From the NCBI GenBank assembly GCA_035380045.1, contig DAOSWM010000065.1, positions 1 through 15,208 of the forward strand: a stretch of 15,208 nucleotides of DNA. The letters are read 5' to 3'. The notes below the pieces were generated by a model. It did not search any database and had not been told where the DNA came from. It saw only the letters and a program-made list of their open reading frames with translations. How positions within the stretch are numbered: the first letter of the stretch is position 1; every line of letters begins with the position of its first letter. Origin of the DNA: DAOSWM01 sp035380045. Its GTDB lineage: Bacteria > Bacteroidota > Bacteroidia > Bacteroidales > Tenuifilaceae. A program made the translations under genes and the position numbers. Shown piece after piece: positions 1-6,838 of the stretch.

Positions 1-26
1 ACAAAGGAATAAAATATTTTTTCAAA

Positions 27-57
27 ACTCAAAGTCGGGTTTTGAGTATTTTTTATT
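27..57 (+). terminator. Possible intrinsic terminator of an upstream gene
   Basis: ACTCAAA (27-33) and TTTGAGT (41-47) form a 7-bp stem around a 7-base loop and are followed by ATTTTTTATT. This looks like a Rho-independent terminator for a plus-strand gene to the left of the window. An alternative pairing, CAAAAC (23-28) with GTTTTG (39-44), is also possible. The rest of 1-196 is AT-rich with no gene that I can support. A poor -7-like box, TAAATTTA, lies at 155-162 and could serve the next gene. Confidence 0.45.
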
Positions 58-196
58 GTGTTTACAAGTATTTGAAGCAATATAGCATGGTTAATAAAAG
101 TTAATTATTTCATTATTGTCCGCTAAAAAATTTTTTAATACAGATTGAAGTTTGTAAATTTAGACCAAATATTTTAATACGTAAACCTTCAGAGAA

Positions 197-460
197 ATGA
201 CTAAAACAATCACATTTAATGAACTCAGGAGGATAAAGGATCAACTCCCTGATGGATCGATGCAGAACATTGCCGAAAAGCTGAATCTTAACGTTGAAAC
301 CGTTCGAAATTATTTTGGTGGAACCGATTACTTTAGAGGCGAATCTGTAGGTTTCCATTACGAACAGGGACCCGATGGCGGAATTGTTACTTTGGACGAC
401 ACCACAATACTCGAGCTTGCAAATGATATTTTAGAAACCGAAGCAAAGCAGCTGGTGTAG
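197..460 (+). CDS. Small helix-turn-helix DNA-binding protein
   Basis: An 87-residue protein. Residues about 20-42 (ending NLNVETVRNYFGG) read as a helix-turn-helix: a short helix, a turn at LNLN and a recognition helix VETVRNYF. The C-terminal half contains GPDGGIVTLDDTTILELA, a pattern I associate with a conserved family of small Bacteroidales DNA-binding proteins; that family assignment is from memory. There is no signal peptide, so it should be cytoplasmic, perhaps a regulator or nucleoid-associated protein. The start at 197 keeps the conserved TFNELRRIK segment and follows an AT-rich leader. It is transcribed alone, since a strong terminator follows. Its DNA target cannot be told from the sequence. 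Confidence 0.8.
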   Translation: MTKTITFNELRRIKDQLPDGSMQNIAEKLNLNVETVRNYFGGTDYFRGESVGFHYEQGPDGGIVTLDDTTILELANDILETEAKQLV

Positions 461-481
461 TTGAATCCTGAATCTCATTCG

Positions 482-517
482 AAAGGCAGAAACGAAAGCT
501 TTCTGCCTTTTCTTTTG
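482..517 (+). terminator. Intrinsic terminator after the HTH gene
   Basis: AAAGGCAGAAA (482-492) pairs perfectly over 11 bp with TTTCTGCCTTT (500-510) across a 7-base loop, followed by a T-rich run (TTCTTTT). It separates the small HTH gene from the HD-domain gene that starts 11 bp further on. Confidence 0.85.
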
Positions 518-527
518 CATAAATCCC

Positions 528-1373
528 ATGAGTACAACTTTACTTTCCGATATAATTCTTGGTGTTGAAAAGGTTTGGTACAAACCTATAAAGAATTATA
601 TAACAACTCTATACGTGGGTACTCATCTCCCTTCTCACGACGTTGGCCACCATATTCGGGTTTGGGAAATATGCAAAGCTTTGATGTTTGAGCTAAATGA
701 GTGTGGATTTTTATTTGCCAAGAGTTTCGTTGAAAATGCAATTGTTGCCAGCCTTTTTCACGATACTGGTTTAATAGTTGATAGGAGTGAGAAGCACGGT
801 TTGGCAAGCAAAAAATTCTGCGAACAGTTTTTCAAAGAGAATCCAACATTTACCCTTAGTGAGATGGATATTACGCTCGATGCCATTGAACATCACGATG
901 ATAAGAGTTTAAAAGAGATTAAGTCCATTAGCATATCCGAAGGAGTTAGTTTAACCCGATTGGTTTCCTCTGCCGACGATTTGGATGCGTACGGTTACAT
1001 CGGTATATACCGTTACTTAGAAATTTATTTGCTTAGAGGGATTCAGTTCGAGGAGGTTCCTAAAAAAATTATGGTAAATCTTACCGGCAGGTTTGCCAAC
1101 TTTGAGAACTACTTCTCAACATTACCAAGCTTAGTAGAATTCCATAGAGAACGATATTTTGTTACATACCATTTTTTTGAGATATTGGATAAACAGCTTT
1201 CTGAAAAAAGGGGGAAGAATTGCCTTGAAGTGGCATTGTTTCTTAAAGAATGTTTAATTGATAACCAGATGAGTATACTACAAACCATCGATTCAATAAA
1301 AAATGATTCATCCAGTATTAGTATAAAAGAGTTTGCAAAAAATCTTGAAAACGAATTTTCTGAATATATTTAG
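528..1373 (+). CDS. HD-domain metal-dependent phosphohydrolase
   Basis: A 281-residue cytoplasmic protein with the ligand pattern of the HD superfamily (PF01966-like): SHDVGHHIRVW at residues 36-46, the defining pair LFHDTG with H78 and D79, a histidine pair in IEHHDD (122-123), and the late aspartate in SADDLDAYG (150-151). HD enzymes bind one or two metal ions and hydrolyse phosphate esters of nucleotides, cyclic dinucleotides or other substrates. No second domain is visible (no GGDEF, RelA or nucleotidyltransferase), so the substrate cannot be named. The ATG at 528 lies just after a terminator, so the gene must have its own start site very close by or be leaderless. It is followed after 53 bp by the carboxypeptidase gene with no terminator between them, so the two may be co-transcribed. 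Confidence 0.8.
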   Translation: MSTTLLSDIILGVEKVWYKPIKNYITTLYVGTHLPSHDVGHHIRVWEICKALMFELNECGFLFAKSFVENAIVASLFHDTGLIVDRSEKHGLASKKFCEQFFKENPTFTLSEMDITLDAIEHHDDKSLKEIKSISISEGVSLTRLVSSADDLDAYGYIGIYRYLEIYLLRGIQFEEVPKKIMVNLTGRFANFENYFSTLPSLVEFHRERYFVTYHFFEILDKQLSEKRGKNCLEVALFLKECLIDNQMSILQTIDSIKNDSSSISIKEFAKNLENEFSEYI

Positions 1374-1426
1374 CTTGTAATTCAACCTTTGGGGCCAAAT
1401 AGTATCTAAGCCAAAAAACTCAAGTT

Positions 1427-3205
1427 ATGAAACGTTTCTTCTTACCCTACATTATTGTGGTTCTCATTTTTGTATTGAGTTTCGCTACCTACAACCTTTC
1501 AACCCATAATTATGAGGAAAAATATTCTGTTGAGTTGAGGTATGAGCAGAATTACAGCTTAACATATAGCGAAGCAATTGCGGCTTACACCGAACTTGAT
1601 AAGAATTATAGCACCGCTAAGCTGCTTGAGTACGGGGTTACTGAAACCGGTCATCCGTTACATCTTTTTGTAATCTCAAAATCGAAGATTTTTAATCCTG
1701 AAATATTAAGGGAGAAAGGATTTCGCATACTGATGGTGAACAACGGGATTCACCCAGGCGAACCCTGCGGAATTGATGCCAGCGTTCAGCTGGCACGCGA
1801 TATTCTGGCCAAAAAGGATGGCCTTTGGGAGCTGATGGACAGCACCGTACTGTGTATTATTCCGGTTTATAACATTGCCGGAGCGCATAATCGTTCTCCT
1901 TTTAACCGAGCAAACCAGAATGGACCTGAAGAGCAAGGATTCAGAGCAAATGGAAGAAATTTGGATTTGAATCGCGATTTTGCCCCAATGGATAGCCGCG
2001 ATGCCCGTTCGTTTGCAATAATTACTCACACCTGGAAACCACATATTTTAATTGATACTCACACTACAAACGGAGCCGATTACCAGTACGTAATGACTTT
2101 TATTGGTGCCCATCGTCAGGGATTGCCTCCAGTTTTAGGCGATTTCTACGACCAGAAGTTGGAACCGTTCCTTTTCGAGTCGATGGAGAAATCGGGATAT
2201 GAAATGATTCCATACGTCGACCCAATGGGTGATACTCCGGAGAGCGGACTGCAGAGTTACATCAGCTCGCCCCGCTACACAACTGGTTATGGGCGAGTTT
2301 TCAATATTATTACCTACATGCCAGAGGCGCACATGTTTAAACCTTTCCGCGACAGGGTGTTGGCAACCTACAGTCTGATTGAGTCGAGTTTGGTGTTTAT
2401 TGATGAGAATGGGAAAGAGCTTGCTGAAAGAAAGTGCAAGGCGAACGAGTACATGGCAAACCAAAAGCAGTTTGTTGTTTCTTGGTCTCTGGATTCAACG
2501 AAAGTAGAGCAAATTCAGTTTAAAGGATACGAGGCAGAATATATCCCCAGTAAAATAACCGGAGGAAAAAGGTTGCACTATAATAGGCAGAAACCATTCA
2601 CTAAAAACATTCCTTTTTACAGACATTACAATCCTGTATTAACAATCGAAAAACCTGATTTCTTCGTTATTCCTCAGGCATGGCGTCAAGCAATTCAAAG
2701 GCTGGCAGTTAACGATATCAAAATGGAAAGAATGATAAAGGATACGTTAATGGAGGTTGATGTTTACTACATTGAGAATTATGAAACGTACGAAAGACCC
2801 TACAACGGACACTACGTTCATTACAACGTAAAAGTGAGGGAGGAAAAACAGAAAATCCAGTTTTTTAAGGGCGATTACATTGTGTACACAAACCAACCTT
2901 ACAACGAGTATATAATTCAAATGCTTGAGCCACGGGCAAACGACTCGTTCTTTGCCTGGAACTTTTTCGATGCTGTACTTCAGCGAAAGGAGTACTTCTC
3001 TCCATACGTTTTTGAGGATTACGCCGAGAAATTTCTTGAAAAAAATCCTGAAGTGAAAAAGGAACTTGAGGAGCGCAGAGAGATTGACAAGGAATTTGCA
3101 GCAAATTCGTATGCTCAGCTCAGCTTTATTTACCAGCGTTCACCGTATTTCGAAAAATCTTTTATGCGGTATCCGGTGTACAGGGGCTGGGGGAGTAGAA
3201 AGTGA
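1427..3205 (+). CDS. Exported M14-family zinc carboxypeptidase
   Basis: A 592-residue protein. The N-terminus (MKRF followed by a hydrophobic run to about residue 20) is a signal peptide or membrane anchor, placing it in the periplasm or at the cell surface. The M14 zinc site is intact: H109 and E112 in GIHPGEPCG, and H212 in IDTHTTNG. NLDLNRD (178-184) matches the substrate-carboxylate-binding region, and E300 in YMPEAHMF is the likely catalytic glutamate. The spacing H109-H212-E300 resembles carboxypeptidase A (69-196-270). The family removes C-terminal residues from peptides or acts on peptidoglycan stems; the substrate here is unknown. About 270 residues follow the catalytic domain (from about 320) and I do not recognise them. 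It ends 64 bp before the flavoprotein gene. Confidence 0.85.
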   Translation: MKRFFLPYIIVVLIFVLSFATYNLSTHNYEEKYSVELRYEQNYSLTYSEAIAAYTELDKNYSTAKLLEYGVTETGHPLHLFVISKSKIFNPEILREKGFRILMVNNGIHPGEPCGIDASVQLARDILAKKDGLWELMDSTVLCIIPVYNIAGAHNRSPFNRANQNGPEEQGFRANGRNLDLNRDFAPMDSRDARSFAIITHTWKPHILIDTHTTNGADYQYVMTFIGAHRQGLPPVLGDFYDQKLEPFLFESMEKSGYEMIPYVDPMGDTPESGLQSYISSPRYTTGYGRVFNIITYMPEAHMFKPFRDRVLATYSLIESSLVFIDENGKELAERKCKANEYMANQKQFVVSWSLDSTKVEQIQFKGYEAEYIPSKITGGKRLHYNRQKPFTKNIPFYRHYNPVLTIEKPDFFVIPQAWRQAIQRLAVNDIKMERMIKDTLMEVDVYYIENYETYERPYNGHYVHYNVKVREEKQKIQFFKGDYIVYTNQPYNEYIIQMLEPRANDSFFAWNFFDAVLQRKEYFSPYVFEDYAEKFLEKNPEVKKELEERREIDKEFAANSYAQLSFIYQRSPYFEKSFMRYPVYRGWGSRK

Positions 3206-3215
3206 TTTATGTATG

Positions 3216-3250
3216 ATGTCAGATGTCAAATATCAAATGTCAAATGTTGA
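3216..3250. repeat. Degenerate 7-bp tandem repeat (ATGTCAA)
   Basis: Five consecutive heptamers: ATGTCAG, ATGTCAA, ATATCAA, ATGTCAA, ATGTTGA. They fill most of the gap between the carboxypeptidase and flavoprotein genes. There is no hairpin or T-run, so this is not a terminator. It shares its 7-bp period, but not its sequence, with the repeats at 6450-6680 and 6746-6787. Confidence 0.8.
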
Positions 3251-3269
3251 ATGAATAGTAGTTCGTTAG

Positions 3270-4541
3270 ATGAAGGATTTAGATTTTGATATTGTTGTAA
3301 TTGGTGCAGGACCTGCAGGATTGCTAGCTGCAGGTAAAGCCGCAACGGATGGCGCAAGTGTTCTCCTGTTGGAGAAGATGGAGAAACCAGCCCGTAAACT
3401 GAGAATTACTGGGAAGGGGCGCTGCAATATCACAAACCTAAAACCAATCGATGAATTTATTCAGGAGATAAAGCCTGAACCCCGCTTTCTTCGAAATGCG
3501 TTCAACGAATTCTTTAACAACGATATTATTGAGCTACTCGAAAATAATGGTGTAAAAACTGTTGTGGAACGAGGACAACGGGTTTTTCCCGCCAGCGGGA
3601 AAGCTTGGGATGTTGCCGAAGCACTGGTTCAATGGGCAAAAGGGAAAGGTGTAACAGTTGAAAATCATTCAAGGGTAAGTAGGTTGCTGGCTGAAAACCA
3701 AAGTGTTGTTGGTGCTGATGTTGAGAATACTAAAACCGGTGAAAAGCAAACTATAAAAACAAAATCGGTAATAATTGCAACCGGAGGAAAATCCTATCCT
3801 GCAACGGGTTCAACGGGCGATGGATATATGTTTGCAGCAGAAACTAACCACGAAATTGTTCCGCTTCGCCCAACGCTGGTTGGAGCTGAAACTGAGCAGA
3901 AACTCGAAGGAGCCGAAGGGTTAACGTTGAAAAATGTAAAGCTTTCCCTCTTCATTAATGGGAAGAAGCAAGGCGAGGAGTTTGGTGAGCTGGAGGTTAC
4001 TGATTACGGTTTAAGCGGACCAATAACCATTCGGCTTAGCCGACAAATTGTGGATGCTATTAACTATGACCAAAAAGTTGAGCTTCTCCTTGATTTAAAA
4101 CCTGCGCTTGACCATAGTAAACTCGATGCACGTTTGCAGCGGGATATCCAGGAATTCTCAAGAATATCTTTGCATGAACTGATTCGAAAATTGGTTCCCC
4201 GCCAGCTGGTAAATGCTGCAATCGACAACCTTGGGCTGGCAGCCCAAAAACCTGTCTCCCGGTTGACTGCCGATGAGAGGAAGCGAATTCGCTTATGGTT
4301 AAAGGAGCAGCGTTTTACAGTTACGGGTTACCGTTCGTGGAGCGAGGCCATAGCAACTGCAGGCGGCGTATCGCTCAAACAAATCGATCCAAAAACGATG
4401 ATGTCCAAGCTAGTTCAGGGACTTTTCTTCGCAGGCGAAGTGATGGATTTGGACGGATCGACCGGAGGTTTTAACCTACAGATTGCCTACTCAACCGGCT
4501 GGCTGGCAGGTAAAAGCGCTGCAATTTTTGTAAAAAGTTAG
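3270..4541 (+). CDS. HI0933/YhiN-family FAD-dependent oxidoreductase
   Basis: A 423-residue flavoprotein. The N-terminal dinucleotide-binding fold is clear: IVVIGAGPAGLLAAG (GxGxxG at residues 12-17) and the acidic strand end LLLEK (about 32-36). RKLRITGKGRCNITN (42-56) is the signature of the HI0933 family (PF03486). A second FAD-contacting segment, IIATGGKSYPATGSTGDG, lies near residue 170, and the C-terminus has FFAGEVMDLDGSTGGFN (about 386-402), typical of this family. The length is normal. Physiological substrates are mostly unknown; some relatives were named BaiN for a proposed role in bile-acid conversion, which cannot be inferred here. No signal peptide, so cytoplasmic. The stop codon overlaps the stop of the convergent FAH-family gene. 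Confidence 0.9.
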   Translation: MKDLDFDIVVIGAGPAGLLAAGKAATDGASVLLLEKMEKPARKLRITGKGRCNITNLKPIDEFIQEIKPEPRFLRNAFNEFFNNDIIELLENNGVKTVVERGQRVFPASGKAWDVAEALVQWAKGKGVTVENHSRVSRLLAENQSVVGADVENTKTGEKQTIKTKSVIIATGGKSYPATGSTGDGYMFAAETNHEIVPLRPTLVGAETEQKLEGAEGLTLKNVKLSLFINGKKQGEEFGELEVTDYGLSGPITIRLSRQIVDAINYDQKVELLLDLKPALDHSKLDARLQRDIQEFSRISLHELIRKLVPRQLVNAAIDNLGLAAQKPVSRLTADERKRIRLWLKEQRFTVTGYRSWSEAIATAGGVSLKQIDPKTMMSKLVQGLFFAGEVMDLDGSTGGFNLQIAYSTGWLAGKSAAIFVKS

Positions 4542-5149
4542 CGGACAAAGAAGTCGAGCATAAGGTTGCCGTTAAGGTAGCCCTTTAGCCTGTCGCCAAT
4601 TTGAACCGGGCCAACTCCTGCCGGTGTTCCGGTAAACAGAAGGTCGCCGGTTCGGATTGTAATAAACTGCGAAACGTAGGCTATCAACCTGTCGATGCTG
4701 AAAATCATATCGCGGGAATTCCCACGCTGAACTTCTTGGTCGTTGATTTCTAAACGGAAATCAATATTTTCAAGTTTTTCAAACTCTGTTTTTGGAGTAA
4801 ACTTGCTGATGGGGGCCGACCCATCGAAAGCTTTGGAAATTTCCCACGGAAGCCCTTTCTGTTTACATTCTTCCTGTAAATCGCGGGCTGTAAAGTCGAT
4901 ACCCAGCCCAATTTCGTTGTAGTACCTGTGAGCAAACTTCTCGCTGATATTTCGACCTAAACGGTCGAGTTTAACCACAATCTCAATTTCATGGTGAAGG
5001 TTCTGCGTAAAGTTGGGGTAGAAGAATGGTTGGTTATTGCGAACAATGCAGCTGTCGGGTTTTAAGAAGAATACGGGCTTCTCGGGAACCGGGGAATTCA
5101 TCTCCTTAGCATGGTTGATGTAGTTGCGGCCAATGCAAATAATTTTCAT
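4538..5149 (-). CDS. Fumarylacetoacetate hydrolase (FAH) family protein
   Basis: A 203-residue protein with the FAH catalytic fold (PF01557). It begins MKIICIGRNYINHAKE, the short N-terminus of the YcgM/FAHD1-like group. Metal ligands are visible as E54 and E56 in HHEIEIVVKL (52-61) and D85 in GLGIDFTARD (81-90). K106 lies in PWEISKAFDGSAP, and the family signature FTGTPAGVGP is at 172-181. Members hydrolyse, decarboxylate or tautomerise 2-oxo-acid substrates; relatives of this size include oxaloacetate tautomerases/decarboxylases and acylpyruvases, and the sequence alone does not decide. It lies 19 bp after the TPR gene on the same strand and is probably co-transcribed with it. Its stop overlaps that of the facing flavoprotein gene. 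Confidence 0.88.
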   Translation of the reverse strand: MKIICIGRNYINHAKEMNSPVPEKPVFFLKPDSCIVRNNQPFFYPNFTQNLHHEIEIVVKLDRLGRNISEKFAHRYYNEIGLGIDFTARDLQEECKQKGLPWEISKAFDGSAPISKFTPKTEFEKLENIDFRLEINDQEVQRGNSRDMIFSIDRLIAYVSQFITIRTGDLLFTGTPAGVGPVQIGDRLKGYLNGNLMLDFFVR

Positions 5150-5168
5150 TTTGTAGTTGTATGGTTAT

Positions 5169-6401
5169 CTATTTAACTCCTTTACAGTTTCGATAAAGCA
5201 ACTCCTGCGCTTCGAAGCTGCCAAGCCGTAGTGCGTTTTTCCAGTCGTTGCAGGCACCCGCAGAGTTCCCCTGGTAGAATCGGCACAAACCTTTCTGTAT
5301 GTAAACATCCGCGTTGTTTGGATTGAAATCGAGCGACATGGCGAAATCCATCTCAGCCATTTCCCAATTCTCCGATTTCATGTAGATTTTTGCTCGCTGA
5401 ACGTAATAGTTAGGGTTGTTAGGTTTTGCATTTATGAGCTTTGCAAGCTGGGAAAGAGCGGTAAGGTTCTTCCCGGCCTCAGCAGCAATTATGGCGTATT
5501 TCTCAATAGCGAAGATGTTTTTTGGGTAGAAAGTTAGGTAGAACTCCATATCAGCAGCAGCTTCTTCGAAGTTACCCTCACCAGCATTCGCCTCGGCTCG
5601 AACGAGGAAATAATCGGGTTTTCCACCCGAAAGTTCAATTGCCTGAGTGGCGTGGTCAAGAGCTTTCCTGAATTTCTCCTGCCTCACTAGCGTTTTTGCG
5701 TGCCAAATAATGTATTGGTGGTTCCTTTTACTTCTGTCCATAGCATGCGAAAAATCGGCCTCCGCAGCTTTGTAACTTCCAATATTGAAGTATGCTTCAC
5801 CACGAAGAGCGAAAAGCTGGTGCCCTGCCGATCGTCCTTCAATACGTTGGTTAAGAGTTTCTATTGCTTCATTCCAGCTTTCTTGTTCGAACAGATACTC
5901 AATTTCGGCATACATTTTTTCGGAGCTATTGTACCAGTCGGTTAGCCAAATTTCCTTCCACTGTTTTGTGCTATGAAGCTTATCAAACGCTTCGTCGAGA
6001 AGAATGGTTGCCTCTGATTCTTTGCTACGCGAATTAAGGTGAATTTCTAGCTGCTCAAAGGCTTTGGCGGTGTCGTTTAGCTGAGCGTAGGTTTTTGCCA
6101 GCCAGTATGAGGCCGCCTGCTTTTTGTACTTTTCTGCAGTTTGAAAATCTTCGAGGGCAGCATTAAAATCTTTACTGATATAATTTATTTCTCCACGCTT
6201 AAGCCAGAAGTTCTCATTGCTAGGTGAAGATATTATTGCTGAATCAATCCAGATGATTGCCTGTGCAAACTCGCCATTCTCGAGCGCCGCCTGAGCCCTG
6301 AAGTAGCTTTCGGGAAACTTCTGGGCGCTGGCACTGAAAAAGATAAATGCAAGTGTAAGTAGTATTTGTATTCTTTTCACCACAGTAGGCACATTAGTCA
6401 T
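5169..6401 (-). CDS. Exported tetratricopeptide-repeat (TPR) protein
   Basis: A 410-residue protein. Residues 1-26 form a signal peptide (basic VVKR, hydrophobic core, ending SASA before QKFP), so it is periplasmic or envelope-associated. The mature protein is almost entirely TPR helices: repeated pairs with alanine/glycine at the packing positions begin at about residue 33 and continue to the end, for example NPNYYVQRAKIYMKSENWEMAEMDFAMSLDFNPNN. The end, GACNDWKNALRLG and a final cysteine (YRNC), is a Cys-containing closing motif frequent in Bacteroidota TPR proteins. TPRs are protein-binding scaffolds and no enzyme domain is visible. A -7-like box (minus-strand TACTTTCG, 6418-6425) lies 17 bp upstream of the start, and the 7-bp minisatellite begins 25 bp beyond that. 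Likely first gene of a unit with the FAH-family gene. Confidence 0.85.
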   Translation of the reverse strand: MTNVPTVVKRIQILLTLAFIFFSASAQKFPESYFRAQAALENGEFAQAIIWIDSAIISSPSNENFWLKRGEINYISKDFNAALEDFQTAEKYKKQAASYWLAKTYAQLNDTAKAFEQLEIHLNSRSKESEATILLDEAFDKLHSTKQWKEIWLTDWYNSSEKMYAEIEYLFEQESWNEAIETLNQRIEGRSAGHQLFALRGEAYFNIGSYKAAEADFSHAMDRSKRNHQYIIWHAKTLVRQEKFRKALDHATQAIELSGGKPDYFLVRAEANAGEGNFEEAAADMEFYLTFYPKNIFAIEKYAIIAAEAGKNLTALSQLAKLINAKPNNPNYYVQRAKIYMKSENWEMAEMDFAMSLDFNPNNADVYIQKGLCRFYQGNSAGACNDWKNALRLGSFEAQELLYRNCKGVK

Positions 6402-6449
6402 AATTACATTAATGAAACGAAAGTATTAAAAAGATATTTAGTTTGAATA

Positions 6450-6680
6450 AACTCCCAACTCCCAACTCCCAACTCCCAACTCCCAACTCCCAACTCCCAA
6501 CTCCNNNNNNNNNNNNNNNNNNNNNNNNNNNNNNNNNNNNNNNNNNNNNNNNNNNNNNNNNNNNNNNNNNNNNNNNNNNNNNNNNNNNNNNNNNNNNNNN
6601 NNNNAACTCCCAACTCCCAACTCCCAACTCCCAACTCCCAACTCCCAACTCCCAACTCCCAACTCCCAACTCCCAACTCC
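6450..6680. repeat. AACTCCC heptamer minisatellite interrupted by an assembly gap
   Basis: Perfect head-to-tail copies of the 7-mer AACTCCC run from 6450 to 6504 (about 8 copies) and from 6605 to 6680 (about 11 copies), with 100 N between them. The two halves carry the same unit, so the repeat very likely continues through the gap and its true copy number is unknown. Because 7 is not a multiple of 3, it reads as a heptapeptide in every frame; those open frames are artefacts. It lies upstream of the TPR gene and downstream of the type IX-secreted protein gene. Confidence 0.95.
6505..6604. other. Assembly gap (100 N)
   Basis: A run of exactly 100 N, the usual placeholder for a gap of unknown length, inside the AACTCCC repeat. 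Distances across it are not reliable. Confidence 0.99.
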
Positions 6681-6745
6681 AAGTTCTCAATCAATCAGTA
6701 AGTTCCCTTTGCCAACCGACATTTGAAAAATGCCAACTTTTTTTA

Positions 6746-6787
6746 CCGATCACTAGTTACCAATCACCGGTTACCGACCACTGGTTA
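6746..6787. repeat. Degenerate heptamer array (CCGATCA/CCGGTTA)
   Basis: Six consecutive 7-base units: CCGATCA, CTAGTTA, CCAATCA, CCGGTTA, CCGACCA, CTGGTTA, with CTGAGCT trailing. Alternate units are more alike, giving a 14-bp higher-order period. The unit differs from AACTCCC, which ends 65 bp earlier. No gene that I can support lies between 6402 and 6838. Confidence 0.75.
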
Positions 6788-6796
6788 CTGAGCTTG

Positions 6797-6812
6797 CCTG
6801 TCTACCGACAGG
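6797..6812. repeat. Small GC-rich inverted repeat
   Basis: CCTGTC (6797-6802) pairs with GACAGG (6807-6812) around TACC; an overlapping CTACC/GGTAG pairing is also possible. It lies 27 bp beyond the stop codon of the 881-residue gene, so it could form a hairpin at the 3' end of that transcript. No T-run follows on either strand, so I do not call it a terminator. Confidence 0.5.
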
Positions 6813-6838
6813 TAGATCGAAGTAACTGACCACTCTCG

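Noticed and set aside
1388..1399. TTTGGGGCCAAA as a terminator between the HD and peptidase genes
   Set aside because: The loop would be only 2 bases and no T-run follows.
2135..2464. Minus-strand open frames within the peptidase, TPR and surface-protein genes
   Set aside because: They lie wholly inside well-supported genes and have no recognisable motifs.
6450..6680. A CRISPR array
   Set aside because: The repeat unit is 7 bp with no spacers; it is a minisatellite.
6404..6829. Open frames on both strands encoding heptapeptide repeats (GVGSWEL, NSQLPTP)
   Set aside because: They are translations of the AACTCCC repeat and run through the N gap; a 7-bp repeat without stops opens every frame.
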